From JAQBGV01 sp032128395 (GTDB lineage: Bacteria; Planctomycetota; UBA8108; UBA1146), in the NCBI GenBank assembly GCA_032128395.1, contig JAQBGV010000245.1, positions 1 through 15,261 of the forward strand: a stretch of DNA of 15,261 nt, written 5' to 3'. Shown piece after piece: positions 8,232 through 15,261 of this stretch. Within the stretch, counting starts at the first letter, position 1, and each line of letters begins with the position of its first letter. A model generated the notes under the pieces. The model was given only the letters and a program-made list of their open reading frames with translations, was not told the DNA's origin and searched no databases. The position numbers were made by a program, and so were the translations under genes.

Positions 8232-8257
8232 TCACCGGCCGGCTGGCTCGCCGGTGA
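8232..8257 (+). terminator. Hairpin, possible terminator after the zinc-ribbon gene
   Basis: TCACCGGC (8232-8239) pairs perfectly with GCCGGTGA (8250-8257) across a 10-nt loop, 88 bp after the zinc-ribbon stop. No clear T-run follows, so intrinsic termination is only possible. The rest of 8145-8326 shows no gene I can support. Confidence 0.3.
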
Positions 8258-8326
8258 TTCGCCCGTTCCCACCCGCGATGATAGTCTTCTTCGAGTCACA
8301 CTGGCCCTCATCCCGGGCCGACTCCT

Positions 8327-8332
8327 AGGAGG
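8327..8332 (+). promoter_or_regulatory. Consensus Shine-Dalgarno deciding a GTG start
   Basis: AGGAGG lies 5 nt before the GTG at 8338. It is a perfect anti-SD match and is the reason this GTG was chosen for the four-TM gene. An alternative GTG at 8336 is out of frame with the hydrophobic product. Confidence 0.7.
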
Positions 8333-8337
8333 ATCGT

Positions 8338-8827
8338 GTGGTCCGCTACTTCTTCACCTCCCTTGCGGTCGCCGCTGTGGGCTTCCTGGTGATGCGATTC
8401 GCCATCGGTGAGTTCGTGCTTTCCGGCGTCGAGAAGGAAGTGGCTCGCGATCTGTACTTCCTCTTCCCAGCGCTGGTGGCGGGGGTCATGACCTCTTGGT
8501 TGACCCGTCTCGCGGTGCGCGCCCAAACCTTCATCGGGCCCCCTGTTCGCCGCTGCACTCTTTCCGTTCCTCGCGGGCTCGATCTTCTCGGTGCTCTCGA
8601 CGGTCTTCGGGCGCAGCGCCGAAGAGACCGCGGACTTCGCCGGCTCGTTCGAGCAGGCGTTCTATTCGGCGATCGACTCGCCGCTGTTCGTCGTCGAAAC
8701 TCTGCCGATCACGATCCCGCTCGCCTTGATCGCCGTGGTGGCCCTGAGGCGGTCCGATCCCGTCGAGAAAATGCGGGAGAAGTTGAGGGGCCAGACCCCT
8801 GCCTCGGCCAATCCGTTCCACACTTAA
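8338..8827 (+). pseudogene. Small four-TM membrane protein, broken by a one-base frameshift
   Basis: Reading from GTG 8338 gives two hydrophobic segments (residues about 4-23 and 40-58) and then turns into an Arg-rich tail typical of out-of-frame GC-rich DNA. In the frame one base ahead, hydrophobic sequence resumes immediately (LFAAALFPFLAGSIFSVL, then LPITIPLALIAVVAL) and ends at TAA 8825-8827. Removing one C from the run CCCCC at 8539-8543 joins them as TFIG-PLFAAAL, giving an intact 162-residue four-TM protein with a charged cytoplasmic-looking tail. The cause could be a real mutation, an assembly or sequencing error in the homopolymer, or slippage. The strong Shine-Dalgarno site suggests the gene was recently functional. 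I do not recognise the family. Confidence 0.65.
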
Positions 8828-8852
8828 TTCCCCGCCGCGCTCGACCTCGCCC

Positions 8853-8880
8853 TTGACCGTCGGATTCGTCCTTCTACCCT
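8853..8880 (+). promoter_or_regulatory. Candidate sigma70-like promoter for the AIM24 cluster
   Basis: TTGACC (8853-8858), a 16-bp spacer and TACCCT (8875-8880) lie 39 bp before the first AIM24 gene. The -35 is good and the -10 weak. This is the only reasonable promoter-like pair in the 91-bp gap after the frameshifted gene. Confidence 0.35.
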
Positions 8881-8887
8881 GCTCCTA

Positions 8888-8899
8888 GCCCGATCGGGC
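8888..8899. promoter_or_regulatory. Perfect 12-bp palindrome, possible operator
   Basis: GCCCGATCGGGC begins 8 bp after the candidate -10, where a transcript would start. Such placement is typical of repressor sites, but the assignment rests only on position and symmetry. Confidence 0.3.
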
Positions 8900-8918
8900 C
8901 GTTGGGGAAGGGGGATCC

Positions 8919-9581
8919 GTGCGCAGCGAGATCGTGGGGAATCCGGACTACGGCGAGCTGATCTTCCACCTCGCCCCAGGGGAAACGGTCCGCGCCGTGT
9001 CCGGCGCGATGAACTGGATGAGCACCGACGTCGGGGTGAAGGCTCGGCTGATGGGCGGATTCGTTCGGTCGTTCGCTCGGAAGTTCCTCGGTGGAGCCTC
9101 CCTCTTCATCTCCGAGTTCCGAGGGCCTTCGAACGGCGGGCAACTGAGCCTCGCTCCGACGCTGCCGGGGGCGATCCAATCGGTGAAACTCGACGGCGGT
9201 ACTTTCTGGCTCACCGCCGGTTCGTTCCTCAGCGCGACCTCCGGCATCGACCTGCGGACCAAGTTCTACGGCTTCCGCGCGCTCTTCTCGGGGAAGGGAG
9301 CTTTCCTGATCCAGGCGAGCGGTCGCGGCGAGGTGTGGTTCAACGCCTACGGCGCGCTCATCGAGCGGGAGCTCGACGGGGAGCTGATCGTCGACACCGG
9401 CCACGTCTGCGCCTTCGATCCGAGCCTCGACTACAAGATCGGGGGCATGGGCGGATTGAAGCAGACGCTCTTCTCGGGAGAGGGGTTGGTGATGAAATTC
9501 TCCGGCCGGGGCCGCATCTACCTCCAAACCCGAAATCTGGGGGGGACCGTCGGCTGGCTCTCTCCCTTCTGTCGCGGATAG
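8919..9581 (+). CDS. AIM24-family protein, paralog 1 (TIGR00266-like)
   Basis: This 220-residue beta-rich protein belongs to the AIM24 family, conserved in bacteria and in mitochondria but of unclear molecular role. It begins with GTG 8919 after a G-rich Shine-Dalgarno stretch (GGGGAAGGGGG). Family features appear in order: PDYGELIFHLAPGETVRAVSGAMNWM at the N-terminus, KFLGGASLF (about 48-56), LSLAPTLPG (about 71-79), GSFLSAT, the ELDGELIVDTGHVCAFDPSLDY block (about 148-169), and a C-terminal FSGEGLVMKFSGRGRIYLQTR. Length is normal. There is no signal peptide or TM segment, so it is probably cytosolic. Eight bp separate it from paralog 2, indicating co-transcription. Confidence 0.9.
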   Translation: MRSEIVGNPDYGELIFHLAPGETVRAVSGAMNWMSTDVGVKARLMGGFVRSFARKFLGGASLFISEFRGPSNGGQLSLAPTLPGAIQSVKLDGGTFWLTAGSFLSATSGIDLRTKFYGFRALFSGKGAFLIQASGRGEVWFNAYGALIERELDGELIVDTGHVCAFDPSLDYKIGGMGGLKQTLFSGEGLVMKFSGRGRIYLQTRNLGGTVGWLSPFCRG

Positions 9582-9589
9582 GGGGGGCG

Positions 9590-10276
9590 ATGCAGATCGA
9601 AATCCTCTCCCGCGGCGCGTTTCGCTCAGCGCTCGTGCACCTCGAAGGCAGCGACACCTTCATCTCCGAGTCGGGGGCGATGTTTCGGGCGAGCTCGAAC
9701 GTCGACATCGATGTCACCACTCGCACGAAGGGCAAGGGCGGACTCCTGCGCGGAGTGAAGCGCCTCCTCGGCGGGGAGAGCTTCTTCATGTCGAAGTACC
9801 GGACGACCGACGGCGGGCGAGGCGAGGTCGGACTCGCACCCACCCTTCCCGGTGAAGTGCACGAGATCACCCTGGACGGTGCCTCGGAGTGGATCACCGC
9901 GGGGGGGAGCTACCTCGGATCGGGTGGCGACATCGAGATCGACACCCAGTTCCAGGGGGTCAAGGGTTTCTTCACCGGCGAGTCGATGTTCTTCATGGTC
10001 GCGCGCGGGGTCGGACCGATGCTCGTCAGCGCATTCGGAACCGTGCGCGAGCTCGAGGTCGACGGTGAGCTGACGATCGATACCAGTCACCTCGTCGCCT
10101 ACGAGGGCAGTCTCCAGTACACGGTCGGAAAGATCGCGGGGTCCTGGGTGCAGTCGTTCCTCTCCGGTGAGGGGCTGGCGATCCACTTCCAGGGTCGCGG
10201 TCGGGTGTACGTCCAGTCGCACGCGCCCTCCGAATTCGGGCGTCGTCTCGGCCCTCTCCTGCCACAGCGAGGTTGA
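9590..10276 (+). CDS. AIM24-family protein, paralog 2
   Basis: This second AIM24 protein has 228 residues. The frame is open upstream to 9335, inside paralog 1, but homology to the neighbours starts at the ATG at 9590, which follows the run GGGGGGG. Matching blocks are LLGGESFFMSKY, VGLAPTLPGEVHEITLDG, GSYLGSGGDIEIDTQFQGVKG, ELEVDGELTIDTSHLVAYEGSLQY and LSGEGLAIHFQGRGRVYVQS. The N-terminus is shorter and diverged (MQIEILSRGAF) and lacks the PxYxxLxxxL start of the other two. It ends 2 bp before the start chosen for paralog 3. Confidence 0.9.
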   Translation: MQIEILSRGAFRSALVHLEGSDTFISESGAMFRASSNVDIDVTTRTKGKGGLLRGVKRLLGGESFFMSKYRTTDGGRGEVGLAPTLPGEVHEITLDGASEWITAGGSYLGSGGDIEIDTQFQGVKGFFTGESMFFMVARGVGPMLVSAFGTVRELEVDGELTIDTSHLVAYEGSLQYTVGKIAGSWVQSFLSGEGLAIHFQGRGRVYVQSHAPSEFGRRLGPLLPQRG

Positions 10277-10278
10277 GC

Positions 10279-10947
10279 ATGCGCCACGAAATCGAACACA
10301 CGCCGAGCTACAGCTTGCTCGAGGTCACCCTCGACGCGGGGGAGTCGGTGGTGAGCGACGCCGGAGCGATGGCTTGGATGGACCACGGCATCGATGTGAA
10401 GACGAGCACGCGCGGCGGAGTCCTGAAGGGACTGAAGCGTGCCCTGCTCTCCGGAGAGAGCTTCTTCCAGAACACCTACACCGCACGCCGACCGGGGGTC
10501 CGGATCGGTTTCGCGCCGGGACCCGCCGGGGACATCCGGCACCTCCATCTCGAGAACCAGGAGCTGTTCCTGCAGAAGGGGGCGTACCTGGTCTCGTCGG
10601 AGGGAGTGCGGTGCGACGCGAAGTTCGACGGCTTGCGGGGATTCTTCAACGAGGGACTCTTCATCCTGCGCGTCACCGGCACCGGCGACCTGTTCTTCAA
10701 CAGCTTCGGCGACATCCAGGAGGTCGAGGTCGACGGGGAGTACGTCGTCGACAACGGCTACGCGGTCGCTTGGGAACCCAGCCTCTCCTACCGACTCTCG
10801 AAGGCGCGAAAGATCCGCTCGTTCCTCTTCTCCGACCAGATCCTGCTCCGCTTCTCGGGGCGGGGTAGGGTGTGGGTGCAGTCCCGGAGCCCACACGCGC
10901 TCGCATCTTGGGTGTATCCGTTCCGACCGAAGCGTAGGAACGACTGA
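10279..10947 (+). CDS. AIM24-family protein, paralog 3
   Basis: This third AIM24 protein, 222 residues, is the closest of the three to the canonical family pattern: PSYSLLEVTLDAGESVVSDAGAMAWM, LLSGESFFQNTY, GLRGFFNEGLFILRVTGTGDLFFNSFG and EVDGEYVVDNGYAVAWEPSLSY. The ATG at 10279 is preceded by GCGAGG with a 6-nt spacer. A TTG two codons earlier (10273), overlapping the previous stop, is less likely. It closes the three-gene cluster and is followed by a strong hairpin. Confidence 0.9.
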   Translation: MRHEIEHTPSYSLLEVTLDAGESVVSDAGAMAWMDHGIDVKTSTRGGVLKGLKRALLSGESFFQNTYTARRPGVRIGFAPGPAGDIRHLHLENQELFLQKGAYLVSSEGVRCDAKFDGLRGFFNEGLFILRVTGTGDLFFNSFGDIQEVEVDGEYVVDNGYAVAWEPSLSYRLSKARKIRSFLFSDQILLRFSGRGRVWVQSRSPHALASWVYPFRPKRRND

Positions 10948-10995
10948 TCGACGCTCGTGCCTCGGACGAAGAGTGCCTCGTGCTCTGGATGAGAT

Positions 10996-11032
10996 GCGAA
11001 GGGGCCCCCCGCGCCGCGAGGGGCCCCTTCGC
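10996..11032. terminator. Strong bidirectional hairpin between convergent genes
   Basis: GCGAAGGGGCCCC (10996-11008) pairs perfectly over 13 bp with GGGGCCCCTTCGC (11020-11032) around an 11-nt loop. It lies between the ends of the AIM24 cluster (10947) and the minus-strand secreted-protein gene (11060), so it could end both transcripts. Neither side has a T-run. Confidence 0.65.
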
Positions 11033-11059
11033 TTCGTGCACCATGGGAAGTGCGGGCGA

Positions 11060-13279
11060 TCAGAGACAGCCCGGGAGTCCATCCGGAGTCGGGTCGAGTC
11101 CCGGGTTCGGGAAGGGGAGAGTCGGGGGCGGTCCCGCGGTGAAGAGGTACTCGAGGATGAAGACCGGATCCGCGATGTTCACCGCCCCGCTGTCGTTCGC
11201 GTCGAGTGCGTCGATGCACCGGACGACCAAGGGCCCGGTGAAGAGGTAGGCGAGGGCCTGGACCGCATCCGCGATGTCCACCGCCCCCGAATCGTTCACA
11301 TCGGCCCGGACGAAATTGTCCAGCTGCCCGGGCGTGACGGTGGCACTGCAGCCCACGGGGGGAGCGTTGATCCCGCCCCGGATCGCGATGACCTCGTAGG
11401 CGTAGGTCGCCGGCGGGAGCGACAGATCGATGTAGGTGATCTCGCTCCCCGCGAGGGTGGTGATCACCAGGCCATCCCGGAGAATCTCGATCGAGCCGTA
11501 GTCGAGTGCCCCCAGACCCCAGTCGAGAGACACAGCGTTCCCCACAGCCGTGCAGGAGAGTCCCGTGACCGGAGGGGTCATGATCGGCACGTCGCATCCC
11601 ACGGCGGGAGCATCGGTTCCGCCCCGAGTCGCGATGACCTCGTAGGCGTAGGTCGCCGGCGGGAGCGACGGATCGACGTACGTGGTCGCACTTCCGGCGA
11701 GGGTGGCGATCACCAGGCTGTCCCTGCGGATCTCGATCGAGCCGTAGTCTGGTGCCCCCAAGCTCCAGTCTAGAGTCACGTCGCTCCCGACCGGCGAGCA
11801 GACGAGACCCGTGACAGGCGGAGTCGGGATCGGGGTCACGCTGAAGTCCGCGTCGAGGGTCGTATCCACCGAGAGCACGATCGCAGTCTCGACGAGCGTG
11901 GGGAGGCCCGAGCCGGCGAGGGGCGTGAAGAACACATCGTAGGTCCCCGCGACTTGGCGGAGGCCGTACTGCCCGAGGGCATCGGTCTCGTTCCCGAAGG
12001 TGATCACGTGGGTTCCGGTGCCACTCGCGAAGAGGGACACCTCGACCCCTTCGACCGGCACGCCACCATCCGTCACCGTGCCGATCAGCGCCAGACCCGG
12101 ATCGAGGATCACCTGACCGAGCGATACGTCGGCGGCGACCACGACCGAGAGAATCTCCCTCGGAGCGAGTCCGGTCGCGAACGGGGGACGAAATTGAATG
12201 TCGTAGGTGTCCGTGACCACGCGCACGGAAAAGAGGCCGGTCGGGCCTGCATTGTCGTGAGCGGTCGGGATCTCGATCCCGGTGGCCGAAATGATGAAGT
12301 CGAGATCGACTGCCGGCACGGGCGACAAGCTCCCGCTGACCGTGGTACCGCTGACGGCCACGCCGACGGGGAGGGTGATGATCCCCAGACTCACACCGCC
12401 CAGAGGGACGACGGTGTCGATCAGCTGCGATACGAGGCTGCTTCCGCTCGGGGGATCGATCTCCACCTGCCACGCACCCACGGGGACGAGAACGGAAAAG
12501 CTACCGCTGGCGTCGGTGGTGTCCCCCGGGGTGTAGATCGCCGCACCCGCTGCGTCATGGACATCGACGTCGGCCCCGTTCACCGCGGCTCCCCCGCCGT
12601 CTCGGACGATCCCGGAGAGAGGGTGACCGTCGTGGAACGGGATATCGCCGACGTTGAAGTTCACTTGGAGGGGGCGGTTTTCGAGAAACACCTCCACGTA
12701 GGGGCCACCGGCCGTGAGGGCCGTCTCCCGGAATTCGATGTCGTACAGTCCCGGTGTGACCATGACCTCGAATTCGCCATCGACGTTGGTGACGTCGCCC
12801 GAGAAGAGCAGCTCGGTCGTCGTTCCCGCGATGAAGAAGTTCAGGTCCACGTCCGCGAGTCCGCTACCCAGATCGTCGATCACGCGTCCGGTCAGGATGG
12901 CACCGACGTCGAGGACGAGATCGGCGGAGAGCACTTCCGGTCCTGAGAGGAACTTGCCCGCGATGACCGCGGGGAAGTACGAACTCCCCGGAGTTGGATT
13001 GAGGCGGAGGTCGTAGAAGCCGGTGGCGATCGTCTGTTGGATGGTCAGCGTGAAGGTGCCATCGATTGCAGTCGAGTCACCGCTGAGAGGGATCTCGGTC
13101 GCGCTTCCCGCGACGAAGAGATCGATGTCGACCCCGTCGACCGCTTCCCCTTGGGGACCGACGATACGACCTGTGATCGTCCAGCAGTTGGGAGCGCATG
13201 CCTGCGCATCGACAACCGAGACGCCGGCGAAGAGCGAGATGGTGAGAGCGGCAATCGCTCCGAGTCCCGTCGTTCGCAT
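11060..13279 (-). CDS. Secreted multidomain protein: signal peptide, 5 CarboxypepD_reg-like, 2 FnIII-like, dockerin-like C-terminus
   Basis: This 739-residue exported protein starts at the ATG 13279-13277, preceded by GGAGGTGA; the frame is open further upstream but only through low-complexity DNA. The signal peptide is MRTTGLGAIAALTISLFAG..., with likely cleavage after AQA (residue 27). Five beta-sandwich repeats with the carboxypeptidase-regulatory-like pattern (xTGxVxDxxGxxVxGVxVxLF ... G.Y.V...G.YD) begin near 35, 129, 221, 309 and 398. Two FnIII-like repeats follow (486-567 and 568-649), 82 residues each and highly alike. The C-terminus has two calcium-loop-like dockerin repeats, VNDSGAVDIADAVQALAYLF (661-680) and ANDSGAVNIADPVFILEYLF (694-713), then a PDGLPGC tail. 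No catalytic domain is visible. It probably acts at the cell surface as a binding or scaffold protein; its partner is unknown. Confidence 0.88.
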   Translation of the reverse strand: MRTTGLGAIAALTISLFAGVSVVDAQACAPNCWTITGRIVGPQGEAVDGVDIDLFVAGSATEIPLSGDSTAIDGTFTLTIQQTIATGFYDLRLNPTPGSSYFPAVIAGKFLSGPEVLSADLVLDVGAILTGRVIDDLGSGLADVDLNFFIAGTTTELLFSGDVTNVDGEFEVMVTPGLYDIEFRETALTAGGPYVEVFLENRPLQVNFNVGDIPFHDGHPLSGIVRDGGGAAVNGADVDVHDAAGAAIYTPGDTTDASGSFSVLVPVGAWQVEIDPPSGSSLVSQLIDTVVPLGGVSLGIITLPVGVAVSGTTVSGSLSPVPAVDLDFIISATGIEIPTAHDNAGPTGLFSVRVVTDTYDIQFRPPFATGLAPREILSVVVAADVSLGQVILDPGLALIGTVTDGGVPVEGVEVSLFASGTGTHVITFGNETDALGQYGLRQVAGTYDVFFTPLAGSGLPTLVETAIVLSVDTTLDADFSVTPIPTPPVTGLVCSPVGSDVTLDWSLGAPDYGSIEIRRDSLVIATLAGSATTYVDPSLPPATYAYEVIATRGGTDAPAVGCDVPIMTPPVTGLSCTAVGNAVSLDWGLGALDYGSIEILRDGLVITTLAGSEITYIDLSLPPATYAYEVIAIRGGINAPPVGCSATVTPGQLDNFVRADVNDSGAVDIADAVQALAYLFTGPLVVRCIDALDANDSGAVNIADPVFILEYLFTAGPPPTLPFPNPGLDPTPDGLPGCL
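11333..11824. repeat. Two tandem 246-bp direct repeats encoding the FnIII-like domains
   Basis: Units 11333-11578 and 11579-11824 have a 246-bp period (82 codons). The phrase coding SLPPATYAYEVIA is nearly identical at the DNA level in both, and DYGSIEI is shared. The high DNA similarity suggests recent duplication or gene conversion in this gene, unlike the five upstream domains, which are similar only in pattern. Confidence 0.8.
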
Positions 13280-13283
13280 CGAC

Positions 13284-13291
13284 TCACCTCC
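13284..13291 (-). promoter_or_regulatory. Consensus Shine-Dalgarno of the secreted-protein gene
   Basis: On the minus strand GGAGGTGA precedes the ATG with 4 nt between. It settles the start at 13279 against the open frame reaching 13885. Confidence 0.8.
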
Positions 13292-13565
13292 GAAGGGCCG
13301 AGAGGGCGGGATAAAACTGACGCTGCTCCCTGCTGCGCCATCGAACTCGGGATCGAAGCTCTGGACGGGCCAGTCTCGACTCACGTGACTTTTCCTACGA
13401 GGGAGTACAGAGCCTGACCCAGTTCCTTGATTTTGACATTGTACCCCCGTGGTTTCGCAGATGGTGGATGATCGACGTGGTGACTTACCTGTCAGGGGTC
13501 GGGAGCTCCTCCCATCGGAGGCTGTGGGTGAGGCCGCGGCGGAGAGATTGGCGAAGACTGTGACC

Positions 13566-13709
<144 letters not shown>

Positions 13710-13877
13710 GTGGCCGAGGCCGTAGTCGAGGCCGTAGCCGAGGCCGAAACCAGGCGATTGCCGGCTTCTCTCGCAGTTGGCGCTCGTCCGCGTGAGATCT
13801 TCGGCCACGTGGGATAGAATCCACCGGGCTCCGATCGATACGGAGCCACCCCCGGACTCGAGAGGCAGCGACGCCGG

Positions 13878-14474
13878 ATGGACACGCTTCAACTTCAGAT
13901 CGACGCAGCTTCCGACGATTCCGACACCTGCGTCATGCGCACCGATCGGACCGTCTCCCGTACCCCCGAGTACTACAGCTCTGTCCAAGAAGCGGAGTCG
14001 TCCCCGCTCGGGCGACGCTTGCTCGAAATCGGCGGCCTGGAGGCGGTTCTCATGCAGGACCAGACGATCACTCTCCTCAAGCCGGTCCCCGGAGAGCCGT
14101 GGGAGCGTCTGACCACGGCGGCAGAGACGATCGTCCGCGAGCATTTCGCCGAACTCGATCGGATCCATGCCGCCGCCAAGCGCGAGATGACCGGAGAAGA
14201 ACGCAATCTCTTCGCGGAGGTGCAGAACCTGCTCAACGAAGAGATCAACCCGATGGTCGCATCCCACGGTGGCTTCATCGAGGTGACCGACGTCAAGGAG
14301 AGTGATCTCTACCTCAACATGGGAGGCGGCTGCCAAGGGTGCGGCATGGCCGCCGTCACGCTCCGGCAAGGGGTCGAACAGCTGCTCCGCGAGCGGGTGC
14401 CCGAGGTGCGGAACATCTTCGACGCCACCGATCATGCCTCCGGGGAGAACCCCTACTACTCCGCCGAGCGTTAG
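13878..14474 (+). CDS. Nfu-type iron-sulfur cluster scaffold/carrier protein
   Basis: This 198-residue protein would bind an Fe-S cluster and pass it to client apoproteins in the cytosol. The N-terminal part (about 5-90) resembles the Nfu_N domain, with SPLGRRLLEIGGLEAVLMQDQTITLLK and a Trp-containing segment. The C-terminal NifU-like domain (about 108-182) has VASHGGFIEV and the cluster-binding pair C152/C155 in GGGCQGCGMAAVTLRQGVE, both cysteines present. The ATG has only a weak, distant AGAGG in front. The TAG stop is immediately followed by GAGGCGGTTGAGG, which resembles one end of the palindromic repeats at 5813-6142. No isc or suf genes are in the window. Confidence 0.92.
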   Translation: MDTLQLQIDAASDDSDTCVMRTDRTVSRTPEYYSSVQEAESSPLGRRLLEIGGLEAVLMQDQTITLLKPVPGEPWERLTTAAETIVREHFAELDRIHAAAKREMTGEERNLFAEVQNLLNEEINPMVASHGGFIEVTDVKESDLYLNMGGGCQGCGMAAVTLRQGVEQLLRERVPEVRNIFDATDHASGENPYYSAER

Positions 14475-14491
14475 GAGGCGGTTGAGGAAGT
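14473..14491 (+). repeat. Solitary MITE-like end after the Nfu stop codon
   Basis: AGGAGGCGGTTGAGGAAGT starts inside the TAG stop. Its first 10 bases equal the inward-read right end of the 165-bp elements (AGGAGGCGGT), and it too is preceded by TTAG with TAG as the stop codon. I find no matching opposite end before 15261, so this is a decayed or partial element, or an end of a related family. The remainder of 14492-14608 shows nothing else recognisable. Confidence 0.4.
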
Positions 14492-14608
14492 GCTTTCGAG
14501 CCGGAAGCTAGCGCTCCTGGCCGGACTCTCTCGACGGCCTCTCGGGCCTCCGCGTCGCGGGTCCGGCGACCGATCCCGACGGCGTTCTCGCGCACTGAGG
14601 GAGTCACC

Positions 14609-15261
14609 TTGGATGAGTTGATCTGGCGGCTTCCAGGGGGGGAAGAAGAGCGCACTCCGCTCCCCGCGAGTGGCGGCGTGATCGGCCGCGGGCCCGCCGC
14701 CGAATTGCGGGTCCGCCACGGCTCGATCTCTCGTCGCCACGCAAAGTTGATCCCCGACATCTCCGGCAGTTGGCGCATCTCCGATCTCGGTTCGCGAAAT
14801 GGAGTGATCGTCCGTTCCCGGCGGGTGGCCGAGGCAGAGCTGAATGGCGGGGACCCGATCCAACTCGGGGATGTGGTCCTCTGGCTCTCACTCCCCGTCG
14901 CAACCGCCGCCGCGACGCCCACGGAGATCTCCGAGGAGCATCCCCGAGAACCATCGAGCACTCTCGCGGATGATGGACCTCTGCTCGAAATCGACCCAGA
15001 GTTCGACTCTTCACCACCCTCGCGCGGGGCTGAGACCGCGTCACTCTTCGAGGACCAGAGCTCGCCTCCCGCGACCCTTCCGAAACCGGGCGAAGTGCGC
15101 GCGGCTCCCGGCGACGAGACCCCGCTCGATCCGGTTCCCGAAGTAGCGGCTGACTCCGAGCCGAAGAGTGCAGAGCGATACCGACCGCCGAGGGAGCCAC
15201 TCTTCCGACCCTCCGAGCGGGGGATCCTCGTCGCGGTCGGGGGACTGCTGGTCCTGGTGAT
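14609..15261 (+). CDS. FHA-domain protein with C-terminal membrane segment, 3'-truncated
   Basis: A frame runs from TTG 14609 to the right edge (217 codons plus 2 bases). The TTG follows GAGGGAG (14597-14603) with a 5-nt gap, and no other in-frame start exists nearby. Residues about 4-95 form a forkhead-associated domain, which binds phosphothreonine peptides: the key residues R27 (GRG), S41 and H44 (SISRRHAKL), N64 and G65 (DLGSRNG) are all present, as is GDPIQLGDVVLWL. A disordered Pro/Glu/Ser/Asp-rich linker follows (about 100-200), then a hydrophobic segment starting GILVAVGGLLVLV (about 205) that is cut by the window end. This suggests a membrane-tethered signalling protein read by a Ser/Thr kinase pathway; the rest of the protein is unknown. 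Confidence 0.85.
   Translation, partial: MDELIWRLPGGEEERTPLPASGGVIGRGPAAELRVRHGSISRRHAKLIPDISGSWRISDLGSRNGVIVRSRRVAEAELNGGDPIQLGDVVLWLSLPVATAAATPTEISEEHPREPSSTLADDGPLLEIDPEFDSSPPSRGAETASLFEDQSSPPATLPKPGEVRAAPGDETPLDPVPEVAADSEPKSAERYRPPREPLFRPSERGILVAVGGLLVLV

Noticed and set aside
8098..8328. Plus-strand 76-codon frame after the zinc-ribbon gene
   Set aside because: It overlaps the end of that gene, has no ribosome site and no recognisable sequence pattern.
9335..9589. Extended start of AIM24 paralog 2
   Set aside because: The upstream part is out-of-frame reading of paralog 1; similarity begins at the ATG at 9590.

Overview
The window is GC-rich (by eye about 65%) bacterial chromosome. Long shadow reading frames oppose almost every gene, and GTG and TTG starts occur. 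The mix of genes (a secreted protein ending in a dockerin-like module, an FHA-domain membrane protein, a cluster of three AIM24 proteins) suggests Planctomycetota or a similar environmental lineage such as Myxococcota. This is inference from gene content; no marker gene is present.

Region 1 (1-7426) is one tightly packed operon: a sensor histidine kinase cut by the left edge, a periplasmic adaptor, an RND pump and a TolC-type outer-membrane lipoprotein. Consecutive genes overlap by 4, 4 and 8 bp. Together they form a self-regulated tripartite efflux system; the response regulator is presumably just upstream. The last junction carries two tandem 165-bp palindromic MITE-like elements (5813-6142). 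They are inserted exactly at the pump's TAG stop codon, two codons into the lipoprotein gene. Because 2 x 165 bp is 110 codons with no stop, the lipoprotein frame survives, but its start codon is now 110 codons away from its signal peptide.

Region 2 (7427-8827) holds two small membrane-protein genes: a zinc-ribbon protein with four TM segments, and a four-TM protein broken by a one-base frameshift in a C5 run.

Region 3 (8828-10947) is an apparent operon of three tandem AIM24-family paralogs with a candidate promoter and a palindromic operator-like site in front. A strong 13-bp hairpin (10996-11032) separates it from the convergent next gene.

Region 4 (11060-13279, minus strand) encodes a 739-residue secreted protein: signal peptide, five carboxypeptidase-regulatory-like beta-sandwich repeats, two nearly identical fibronectin-III-like repeats and a C-terminal dockerin-like pair.

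Region 5 (13280-13877) is a roughly 600-bp divergent intergenic region containing a 24-unit hexanucleotide array (12 GATCCC, then 12 mostly GAGACC). Region 6 (13878-15261) has an Nfu-type iron-sulfur scaffold gene. Right after its TAG stop is a sequence resembling one end of the MITE-like element. An FHA-domain protein with a TTG start follows and runs off the right edge.

The most interesting material is the palindromic element family: its insertion at TAG stop codons, its effect on the lipoprotein N-terminus, and the codon-like pattern of divergence between its two arms.
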